This document shows positions 55,747-64,000 of a stretch of DNA of 64,000 bases, piece by piece. This DNA comes from Entoloma clypeatum. Lineage: Eukaryota > Basidiomycota > Agaricomycetes > Agaricales > Entolomataceae. The notes under the pieces are model-generated. The model saw nothing but the letters and a program-made list of their open reading frames with translations. It did not search any database and had not been told where the DNA came from. The position numbers and the translations under genes were made by a program. The DNA lies in contig OY751489.1 of the NCBI GenBank assembly GCA_963565915.1, forward strand, positions 3,348,001 to 3,412,000, in the 5' to 3' direction. How positions within the stretch are numbered: position 1 is the stretch's first letter; every line of letters begins with the position of its first letter.

Positions 55747-56470
55747 ATGCACTCATCTGCTGGTACGTCATGTCATTTCTACCTATTTCCACTCTTTTTT
55801 ACCATTGGTTCACAGTTTCTCGACATGGTCACGTCGTACGACCGGAGCCAGGATCAGGGTAAGACGATACTTTTTACGCGTCATTTTCATCTATACTGAC
55901 TTGGCGCTCGCTCGTTGCAGGATTCAAATACATTTCAAGGACTCGAAAGGAAATCTGATAAGAACGATCGAGGGAAATGAGGGAGACGACTTGCTATCCA
56001 TCGCGCACGAGTATGACATTGATCTAGAAGGTGCGTCAACCGATTCTTTTTTGTTTTCGGGTCGCAAATGCTAATAGTATACCCTGCACATCCTGATCTC
56101 CTCGCTCGTCCGGCTACCCTTTTTCGTGTTTCGGTACTTGCCCACCTTGACGTGATCTCACCCGTCCAGGAGCGTGCGAAGGCTCTGTGGCTTGTTCCAC
56201 GTGTCATGTTATCCTCACACCCGAATATTATGACCGTCTCCCGGAACCCAGTGATGAGGAAAATGATATGCTTGACTTGGCATTCGGGTTGACAGACACA
56301 AGTCGCCTGGGGTGCCAAGTCGTCCTTACCCGAGACCTTCATGGCATGACGGCGACGTTGCCGTCGGCGACTCGTAATATGTTCGTGGACGGTAAGCCAT
56401 GCTATACAGCATTTCAAATTACACACACCGCTGATGCGTCTATAAAGGCAAAAAATCAACACACCACTAA
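55747..56470 (+). CDS. YAH1: Mitochondrial [2Fe-2S] ferredoxin, Yah1-like
   Basis: Adrenodoxin-type ferredoxin supplying electrons for mitochondrial iron-sulfur cluster and heme A synthesis. Exons ending at 55762, then 55816-55858, 55921-56030, 56170-56391 and 56448-56470 give [47 protein letters not shown], the cluster motif [11 protein letters not shown] (C-X5-C-X2-C), [20 protein letters not shown] with the fourth Cys following, and the C-terminus [17 protein letters not shown]. The start is uncertain. ATG 55747 would leave almost no targeting peptide. The same frame is open upstream and joins the FAD monooxygenase fragment, so the true N-terminus may lie in an unrecognised upstream exon or within that fused frame. 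Core identification is strong. Confidence 0.85.
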
Positions 56471-56878
56471 TACCTACCAAGATGTTGTACCGTTGTGATG
56501 GCAGTCAAAAACCGCCTAGAATATATCTTCTATTCCGTGTCCCCGAAGGAGGGTACATATAGTCATGGAAACAAATAACTTTGTGGTTTCCGAACACTGA
56601 TTTATATGTTTCCAGTACGTTTCTTTATCACTCTTGCACCCCGTATTTATCCCACTTGTAAGGGATATGAACGAGGATGCTAATCTTCATTTTGTGCATG
56701 AAATGTGTTTCAATCCCGTTCAGCTGATTAACAGCCTTCCGACCTTCTCCGAAAGTCAAGAACAATTTTGCTTTCGGCGAGACGACTATGCTCCGCTTTC
56801 AACCGAGTCACCTCACCTATGACGTCATGCTATCCCCACTGATAATGTCTCAGCTCAACACATGAGGATAAAACCTCC
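56471..56878. other. Intergenic region
   Basis: About 400 bp between the ferredoxin gene and monooxygenase copy B, on the same strand. No gene, repeat or clear TATA element was recognised. Confidence 0.4.
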
Positions 56879-58286
56879 ATGTCGCGACAACGCACCACCC
56901 TAGTCGTCGTCGGTGCTGGTCCTACGGGATTGGCAGCCGCTATCTCACTTGCAAAAAGCGGCTTTCGGGACTTCATGATTGTCGATGAGGCCTCAATCAA
57001 GGATGAAGCTTCCCGCGCGATAGCAGTTCACGCCGCAACCCTCGAAGTCAGGCTTAAATCCCATATTCAGGACTGTTCTAACACCAGGAATTAGGCCCTC
57101 GATTCAGTTGGCTGTGTAGAGCCCCTCGTCAGGCTCGGGATAAAAGGGAAAGGTGTGCAGCTCTCAGATAGGACCCGCCCCATTTTTACGGCGGATTGTT
57201 TCTGCCTCGAGCCTTACACCCGCTTCCCATACATCCTGCTACTTTCCCAAATCAGGACCGAAGAAATTCTCGAGGTCCAATTGAAACAGTTGGGCATTCA
57301 GGTCCTACGTCCAGACAAGGCCATCGGTCTCAAGAGCACCGACAGCGGCGATCTTGAAGTGACATTCGAATCTGGAAACGTCATCAACACCCGTTATGTC
57401 GTCGGTGCAGATGGATCTCGGTCTGTGGTAAGCCATATATTCCTGAACCAGTAAACTTCGTTGTCTTGATATCGTGGCTGTTGAGATTCGTCAATTGGCC
57501 GGAATTGGCTTTGCCGACCCCGATGGTACACCTCCAGATGAGCGACTGGCACAAATGATGCTTGCAGATGTCATGTTCTCCTCAGATAACCCGCACCTTC
57601 CCAGGAACCAGGCATTCGTTGCCATATCCGGCAACAGATTCTTCCTCACCATCCCTCTCCCCAATAACCCCGATTTCTCAGAAGCCGTCTATAGAATCGG
57701 CTTCAATGTTCTCTTGTCTGAAGGCGAACCACCTTGGAACCCTACAATGGATTATCTCCAACGCCGCCTGGATGAACACGGACCTATCCAATTATCTTCC
57801 GACCCTTCTGCCAACCCACATCCTCTCAATATTTCAAAAGTGGTTTGGGCGACCCGATTCAGGACTCATGCAGCCATTGCAGACCAATTTATGACCCGCA
57901 TGCCGAAGAACAGCGACACCAGGCAGAACCAGGGAATCGTCCTCCTGATAGGTGACGCAGCGCATATCCATTCCCCCGCGGGAGGTCAAGGAATGAACCT
58001 CGGAATCCGCGACGCCATCAGCCTTGGTCCTGTTCTAGCCGCCCATATAGCCTCGGGCCCAGAAACCTTTGCAGAGAACGATCAATTACTCGAAAATTTC
58101 ATGGCGATGCGCAGGGAACGAGCGCTCAACACTATCCTACTCACGAAACGGATCATGGCTATAGTGGGAATGCTGGGGTCAATCCGATTCTTTTACTTGA
58201 GCTATTGGCTCATCAGGCTGATGGGAATGATTCCATTCGTGCAAAGGAGGGTTATATGGAACCTCAGTGGTCTAGGGAATCGGTAG
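56879..58286 (+). CDS. FAD-dependent monooxygenase, copy B
   Basis: Close relative of copy A with the same domain order and introns at the same places: after HAATLE, and between RSV and IRQLAG. Motifs: LVVVGAGPTGLAAAISL, RYVVGADGSRSV, GFADPDGTPPDERLAQMML, WATRFRTHAAIADQFM, LLIGDAAHIHSPAGGQGMN, and C-terminus RVIWNLSGLGNR. About 430 residues. All three FAD/NAD(P)H motifs are intact, so it is probably active. Together with copy A (opposite strand) and fragment C it forms a local duplication cluster around BMS1 and YAH1. Substrate not predictable. Confidence 0.87.
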
Positions 58287-58699
58287 CGCAGAGTCTATTC
58301 TCCAGGCATCTATTCTCCGGTGGTTTGCAGAACACTGTTATTACTGGTTATCATCGTCCCGTCTTGTTTACTCGATATATCACATTCCAGCTCGTGAGGT
58401 CAACCTTTGCTGCAAACTACAACCAACATTATGAATCTTAAAACGTGGTGTTCTCAGACAGAAGAAATTGAATTTTTGTTATACATGGTTGAAGCCTTAT
58501 AAGTATGCGACTCAGATGCGAACCATTTTCTGCATCGTGATTATTATAAGTTAAGAATAATTTATTGAAGCTCTATAGTACCCCATTAACCCTAATCTGA
58601 ATCAAAGTCGATATATATATTCACCTGAGAAATTGGGCTCTAGTCCCAACTTATAGACTCGATTCGCATTGTGAAACAAAGCATTCTTGAGAGTCATGA
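58287..58699. other. Intergenic stretch up to the gap
   Basis: AT-rich 3' flank of monooxygenase copy B. The last 50 bases before the gap could hold the end of the gap-truncated minus-strand gene, but this cannot be shown. Confidence 0.3.
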
Positions 58700-58899
58700 N
58701 NNNNNNNNNNNNNNNNNNNNNNNNNNNNNNNNNNNNNNNNNNNNNNNNNNNNNNNNNNNNNNNNNNNNNNNNNNNNNNNNNNNNNNNNNNNNNNNNNNNN
58801 NNNNNNNNNNNNNNNNNNNNNNNNNNNNNNNNNNNNNNNNNNNNNNNNNNNNNNNNNNNNNNNNNNNNNNNNNNNNNNNNNNNNNNNNNNNNNNNNNNN
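58700..58899. other. Assembly gap (200 N)
   Basis: Exactly 200 unknown bases, a conventional placeholder length, so the real distance is unknown. It interrupts the amidohydrolase gene on its right. Confidence 0.99.
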
Positions 58900-59456
58900 G
58901 TAGCCTATCTTATATTCGGTCAAAGAACCAAATAGCTTCTCGAGAATTTCCTGAATATATGACATTGGGGATCTTCGAGTGAGGGACACCGAACGAAAGC
59001 TGTCATGCTTACTTCGGCGACGAGCTCTATCCGGACGATGCGGCGGGAAGGACAAGAGACAAACTGATCATGCCAGGATATATCATGAACTTTCGTGCGA
59101 GGGTTTAGCCCGTCATCGATCAAGATGCATTGGATCCCTGTGGCCTGGAAGGAAAGTTTGCACAGGTCAACGTATTCCAATTCCAAACGCTTGGCTTTAA
59201 CATCTTTCCAAGAAGCATTTGCAGGGAGTCGGAACAGGTCAGCCAACTGACGTGTTGCGCGATAGCATGCCAAAGTCTGGACGGCGTCTGTGGTGAGGGC
59301 ATCACCTTTTGCCTCTGATATCAACCCCTCGAAGGCCAGGTCATCGCGGTGCTCGGCACGAAGGAGAGCATGAGCATGGTTGTCGATGGCGGGATATGTG
59401 AACGCAACGCGGCGCAGCTCCTTGTATTCGATTGAACGGAGAGATTTGACTTCCAT
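58900..59456 (-). CDS. FluG-like amidohydrolase, truncated by the gap
   Basis: Start ATG at 59456: MEVKSLRSIEYKELRRVAFT, then YPAIDNHAHALLRAEHRDDL with the HxH metal-binding pair of the amidohydrolase barrel, FEGLISEAKGDALTTDAVQT, LACYRATRQLADLFRLP and GIQCILIDDGLN. After an intron (59008 down to 58950) the frame continues EILEKLFGSLTEYKIGY into the gap. This matches the N-terminal amidohydrolase-2 half of FluG-type proteins, which are often fused to a glutamine-synthetase-like domain; that part would lie in or beyond the gap, but little sequence remains before copy B ends at 58286. The gene is head-to-head with the TPR protein, 42 bp between start codons. Confidence 0.65.
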
Positions 59457-59498
59457 GAAACATATGAGGTAAGCATGTAAGGTCAAGTCTTTGCGGTC

Positions 59499-61055
59499 AT
59501 GCTTGGACGGTACATTGCTCAAAAGCTCCGGCGATCTCCCCTACTTCGCTCTCGCCAGACGCCCCGTCCACAAGAAACCAATACCGACCCCTCTGTTTTC
59601 GTCGAAGAAAATTTCTCCAAGCACACACACTTCGTTCTTGATGTCGGAAGACGCACCATCAAATTCTCCCTAGTTGGTCTAGTCGTCCTCGGGGGTACGG
59701 CAGCCGCTGTATACGAGGGTCTTCACCTCTATGTTGAAAAGAAAGAGCTTGCGCCGGAGACGGATGATGAGGTGAAACGTTGGGAATGGGACGTCGAGGC
59801 CGAAGAATGGTCGGGAGACCCGCGCAAAGGTGGGACAGATCCACAGCTAGGATTTAAGGGCAGACATACCGTCCGCGCCGCATGGATGGCGCTGAATTGG
59901 GGAGTGGGCTATAGCACTGCCGTCGTTGGCACTGATACCAACGGCGGCGAAGGTCTCACCGGCCCCGGCGGACTGAAAGTTGTCGATGCGCGGCTGCAAC
60001 GCGGAGAAGATTTCCTGCAATCTGCGATACGAACCGCAGAGAACAGGGAAGTATGCTCCCAAACTATCACACAGCTTGTTCTACGCCACGCGAATGTTCT
60101 AGAGCGACTTGGTAAAGACTTTTGGCCTCGATCCTATGCCGAGTACGAACGCGCGTGGGCTGGCTATTCCGGCAAGGGGATCGAGGCGGCGCGCGTTGCT
60201 GCAAAGCTTGGGGACCTCAAGTCGCGATTGGGTGAATCAGGCGACGCACTTGCGTGGTGGTCGAAGGCGATCAGTATGGCCCGCGGGAAGGTCACAACGC
60301 CGGACTCGATTGAGACTTTACCCACTTCCCTCGACTCGGCCCCTTCTTCACCATCCGCACAAAGACTTCTTTCGTCGACCCTCGTCTCCCTTTCCGTATT
60401 TCATGCGCGATCAGGCCAACTCAAGCAAGCCCAAGCCATTCAAGAAAGCGCCCTCAATTTGCTACGTTTCATCCCCCCTCCCACATCTGTCGCGGCTACC
60501 ACACCTCCCCAAGCACTCCACGCACTTTTCCTTCTTCAACGTTCTTCCATCCTTTCCATCCACCTCGCAGAGGTTCTCTACGCACAGAATAACCCATTGG
60601 CCACATCCATCCAGTGGTTAACATCTGCTGCCGATTCATCGGAACGCGTCGCGTGCGCCCTTACTGGGTTTCCTCCGCCTTCGTTTCAATGCTCCCAGAG
60701 TGGCTCTACAGGGGAACCATGCGTCCCAACAGTATCGGCACCATCATCCCAAGTCCCATTACGAAAATATACGACCTCGCGTTCCACGACCAAAGTCGCT
60801 CATAGCCTCCTCCGCGATGCACGTCGCACATCTGCTGAGGCCTGGAACCTCCTAGGTATTTTATACGAAACCGAAGGCAAAAACCCCACCGTGGCGCTTC
60901 AATGCTATGAGCGTGCCGTGGGCTGGGCGGGAACGACGTCCCCCACAGATTCGGAAACTATCAAGCAGGCCGCAGAAGGCATCTTGAGAGCTGACTGGGA
61001 TTTGTATTGGGGCAATTATATGCGCGTCAAAGAAGCGCTGGATGCGCCCAAGTAG
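59499..61055 (+). CDS. Mitochondrial inner-membrane TPR protein (Mgr3-like candidate)
   Basis: A single-exon gene of 518 residues, unusual here because its neighbours carry introns. The N-terminus MLGRYIAQKLRRSPLLRSRQ is basic and Ser-rich, as in a matrix-targeting peptide. One transmembrane helix follows (FSLVGLVVLGGTAAAVYEGL, about residues 56-75). The rest is helical with degenerate TPR-like repeats (RSYAEYERAWAGYSGKGIEA, GDALAWWSKAISMARGK, FHARSGQLKQAQAIQESALN, AEAWNLLGILYETEGKNPTV, LQCYERAVGWAG). The layout matches Mgr3-like adaptor proteins of the i-AAA protease, which is an inference from architecture. Start chosen at the first ATG, consistent with the targeting signal. Confidence 0.65.
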   Translation: MLGRYIAQKLRRSPLLRSRQTPRPQETNTDPSVFVEENFSKHTHFVLDVGRRTIKFSLVGLVVLGGTAAAVYEGLHLYVEKKELAPETDDEVKRWEWDVEAEEWSGDPRKGGTDPQLGFKGRHTVRAAWMALNWGVGYSTAVVGTDTNGGEGLTGPGGLKVVDARLQRGEDFLQSAIRTAENREVCSQTITQLVLRHANVLERLGKDFWPRSYAEYERAWAGYSGKGIEAARVAAKLGDLKSRLGESGDALAWWSKAISMARGKVTTPDSIETLPTSLDSAPSSPSAQRLLSSTLVSLSVFHARSGQLKQAQAIQESALNLLRFIPPPTSVAATTPPQALHALFLLQRSSILSIHLAEVLYAQNNPLATSIQWLTSAADSSERVACALTGFPPPSFQCSQSGSTGEPCVPTVSAPSSQVPLRKYTTSRSTTKVAHSLLRDARRTSAEAWNLLGILYETEGKNPTVALQCYERAVGWAGTTSPTDSETIKQAAEGILRADWDLYWGNYMRVKEALDAPK

Positions 61056-62038
61056 CGGATCCACACAACCAACAAACAGGGGGTCTACATCCGTGGTACC
61101 GAATAAAAGAGAAAAAACCAAAAGTATCTATTTTCCTTCCTAAAGGAGACTTGGAGAACGGTCTTGCCTGTCTCTAGAGATTTGGCGCGCGAATTTGAGG
61201 CGTTGTTGTGTGTGTCCTCCCCTAGGCCATCCCAACTGTTGAATTATGTGAAGTGCGCACTTTCGTCAGTATATATCCCCTGTAAACTGCACTTATTTCT
61301 CGTTATGTTAGCAATATCCCAATCAAAGGCATTCATGGCATTGAAGTGCGCACTTTCGTCAGTATATATCCCCTGTAAACTGCACTTATTTCTCGTTATG
61401 TTAGCAATATCCCAATCAAAGGCATTCATGGCATTAGGATTTGCTTAGCATTGTCACTGAACAGAATGCCAACATTTCCGGAGCGACAGGTGCTAGTCAT
61501 GAGAGCGTTGACCCTCGATGTCATAGCCTCAGGCGCTCGGAATATGTGCTCTCCCGAGTCAGCTTTCGATGTGCATCAAGATCGAACGCTTGTCTCTCCC
61601 ATTCCCAACAACAGCCTTGAGAGGTTCAAGCTTGTCCTTCGGTGTGTATGAAGGTCATGCGGAGGAAGAAGTTGTCTCAATCTCTTCCTATATGCTGTTC
61701 CGGGGGGTCGAAGACGTTTCAAAGGTCTATCGATGCAGGTCTAATCGCTATACAAGCAGCTGTAAGCTCAGCTCTAAGACCTTGCGTCAACGCTCCTAAT
61801 TGGATCCATTGCGGGAGATGGTCGGTTCTTCCGGCTCGGAGCCAAATGATTATTCTCTGACGACATCTGCGATAAAGATGCCCAGGCACAATAACGTCCC
61901 AAACAGGCTTAACTCCATACCGCCTGTCTTCTCCTTGACGCATGGTATGCACGTAAACCTGATCTTGAATTAATACTTATCGTGAAAAAGGTGTGGCTCT
62001 CACACGACAAGCAAGTCTCTCATTATCGAACACGGGTC
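61056..62038. other. Intergenic region with a perfect tandem duplication
   Basis: About 1 kb with no recognised gene apart from the duplication at 61250-61435. Short open frames at 61569-61860 and on the opposite strand have no known domains. Confidence 0.45.
61250..61435. repeat. Perfect 2 x 93-bp tandem duplication
   Basis: 61250-61342 and 61343-61435 are identical by eye. The unit is 31 codons long and keeps an open frame at 61164-61448, whose product would repeat the hydrophobic segment LHLFLVMLAISQSKAF. Nothing indicates that this ORF is a gene. Identity implies a very recent duplication or an assembly error. Confidence 0.85.
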
Positions 62039-62683
62039 ATGTCTTTCAACCTGCAGCCTCCGCCTACAGGCGAGTACAACATCTTTGCCGTCAACTATCG
62101 CGTCACCCCACCTGAACAGCGGCCGCTGGGTATCAGTCGAACAAACGGAGAAACAACATATAGAATCGTCCTTCTTCCGGCAGGAAGTATACCTACCAAG
62201 GTCAGTCCACCCTATCGCCTCTGCAATATCAAAACAGTGCATTCATATAGGATATTATGTAGTTCTTCTTCATCGAGCAGGGCAGAGAGAACAAGTATTC
62301 CATCACAGCCTCAGGAATACCTGTCCTGCCCCTGGGCAACCACCCAGCTGCCGTCGACGCGTCGCTTACCACCTACACGTTCCTGGTGGAGCGAAGCATC
62401 CCATCTCTCCCTCCCATTGGACAGAACTCATTCGTGTAAGCGGAGTCTTCCCCTAACTCTTGTGTTTGGAATCTAGCCTGATTCGCTTTATAACTAGTAT
62501 CTACACACATCCAGCTCCAGCGAAAGGCCAATTCTGGGCACCGATTTCCAAAGATAAAGATGAAACCCCTGTGCGTGTTTCCTTGTGAAAGTCATTGACA
62601 AAGTGCTCATGATAGTGTTGTCGTAGGTCATCTTTCAAGACGTTGGACATCTGTGGTTCATCACCTCTGCTACGGAACTATGA
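62039..62683 (+). CDS. Small beta-trefoil-like protein (lectin or protease-inhibitor type)
   Basis: Four exons joined in frame give about 153 residues with no signal peptide: MSFNLQPPPTGEYNIFAVNY, YRIVLLPAGSIPTK, then FFFIEQGRENKYSITASGIP, YTFLVERSIPSLPPIGQN, after an intron YTHPAPAKGQFWAPISK, and finally VIFQDVGHLWFITSATEL. The rhythm of short beta strands and the opening GEYNIFAVNYR resemble mushroom beta-trefoil proteins (ricin-B-like lectins, clitocypin/mycospin-type peptidase inhibitors) that accumulate in fruiting bodies as defence proteins. No catalytic or sugar-binding motif (QxW) is clear, so the subtype is open. Confidence 0.5.
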
Positions 62684-64000
62684 GGCACACAGTGCTGCGC
62701 ACCGAGGAGGATTTTTCTTGTCTTTGTGTCAATAATATGAGTATTGTATTAAATAATAACGGGGTAAGGCCGGCGAGCAGCAAAGCCCGCTACCTTATTT
62801 TCTCGGCATAATGATAATAGGCACCTTGTAGGCATGGGCGAGCAGTGCAAGCTTGCAATCTCGAACAGTAAGTCCACTATGATCGAGAACATGCAATCAA
62901 AGAGATCCTTGAACAACATTGATGTCGTCGACAAATGGGGAACAGCATAAACCCTTGGTATACTTACCTGACAGAGTCTCGTGAAGCAGATCTGCACCAC
63001 TCTTCGAACTGGAAGAGTTTCGCAGCGACGTACTTAGGGAGGGTAGTTGCTCATCAATGCGCCCAACAACAGGTTCAACATTTGTATGCATTTCATCATA
63101 ATCAAGTATATGGTTATGGGTAGACGCCAAGTGCTGTCAGAGACAGATACGGGACAACTCAGACCAGAGGAACTCATGAAAGATCCAACTGGCAACAGGC
63201 CAATGGATTGCCGCGGTGAAGGCTATCAAGGAAATGGATGTGATGTGAAAGTCAGACGAGCGTACGTGGAGAGATGTCAGAAATTAATTGCCCCAGTCCC
63301 GAGTTCAGCGTCAATCCCACCCTCAATTTCCGATGCGATATCGAAATCGACGACGGTGGAGGCTGAGTACACGAGGGTTGTCGGAAAAACCCAAAAGGGG
63401 CATCACCAGGGTCTGATGATAACCGGCGTCCACAATAGAGTGATAATCAGGGTGCGATGGTGATATTTAGATATGTAAGGGTGAAGAAGTCTAGTACTAC
63501 AATAGTAGCACCTGTATTCTAAGTCAACAGAAGCCATACAACGTGATAGTAAGCCATAGATCATTACAACATTAGGAATAGTGAAACTGGGCGGACATAG
63601 TACTCGTATGCGATTTCGCTGGTGTTGTTCCTGAGACTGATTATAACCCAGTGCGAATCCGGTTATCACCGAAAGCCTCCGATATTTACGTGTGCTACTG
63701 TATGGACAATCAAGATTGCTTGGAATCCGGGTCGTCGGTGATTCCCGAGAGTAAGTTTCACAGCCAATCGTTCACTTCGTTTTCTGCGTTTGATGGTCGG
63801 GGAACGCCGTGAACTGTCGATTTACTGTTGATTTCTCCGTTCATCAGTCTTATTCTCAGCCAACCCAGCCTTTAGAACCTAGCGATGGTTCAAGGTGAGC
63901 TCGTTGATGAGAGCAGTCGCGGTTGCCTGAGTGAAACGAACTGAACGATGAACTGAACTAGGAAATGAACGCCGCTAGTGGTTACATACTTAAATTTTAT
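62684..64000. other. Right end, no gene recognised
   Basis: 1.3 kb with open frames of up to 138 codons on either strand (for example 63047-63463 on +), none with recognisable domains or plausible splicing. It may be decayed transposon sequence or the flank of a gene beyond the window. Confidence 0.4.

Overview
The window is nuclear DNA of a filamentous fungus, most likely an Agaricomycete (mushroom-forming basidiomycete). The genes carry many GT-AG introns of about 45-60 nt, some exons are tiny, and neighbouring genes are closely packed. The recognisable proteins (Cet1-type RNA triphosphatase, Bms1, a four-span tetraspanin, mitochondrial ferredoxin, FAD monooxygenases, a chromovirus with a chromodomain integrase) fit this group. 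The species cannot be named from the sequence alone.

Region 1 (1-12.4 kb) is a nest of mobile elements. A decayed Helitron helicase (66-1256 and 10855-11876, + strand) is split by a 9.6-kb Ty3/Gypsy chromovirus on the minus strand. Near-identical 5-bp target duplications flank the chromovirus. That insertion has three LTRs and two internal segments: a heavily deleted copy (1814-3818) and a nearly full-length but mutated copy (4376-10298) with gag, pol and an extra zinc-knuckle ORF after pol. The 3' half of the helicase is interrupted again by a 254-bp tRNA-derived SINE with a complete cloverleaf head and a 6-bp target duplication. A 222-bp MITE-like inverted-repeat element follows.

Region 2 (13-40 kb) is a gene-rich island. 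In order it holds: mRNA 5'-triphosphatase; a Rad60/Esc2-like SUMO-like-domain protein; a GCFC-family spliceosomal protein; a chromodomain protein (Chp1-like candidate); a candidate Scm3-like centromere protein, divergent from an atypical homeodomain gene; small uncertain genes and a broken DUF6698-like gene; phosphopantothenoylcysteine decarboxylase (CoA synthesis); a psq/CENPB-type HTH protein; a tetraspanin; a LEA-like membrane protein; and an O-fucosyltransferase-like glycosyltransferase.

Region 3 (40-64 kb) mixes gene-poor stretches (40.4-43.7, 48.2-49.7 and 61-64 kb) with conserved genes. A PTS1-ending Pex8-like candidate lies head-to-head with mitochondrial methionyl-tRNA synthetase. 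Bms1 and a Yah1-like ferredoxin sit inside a cluster of three related FAD monooxygenase sequences, one of them a truncated copy reading in frame into the ferredoxin gene. A gap-truncated FluG-like amidohydrolase lies head-to-head with a mitochondrial TPR protein, and a small beta-trefoil-like protein is near the right end. A 200-N assembly gap lies at 58700-58899.

Functions are inferred from motifs read by eye; no database search was possible. Exon borders given to the base were chosen because GT-AG sites restore the expected protein family sequence in frame.
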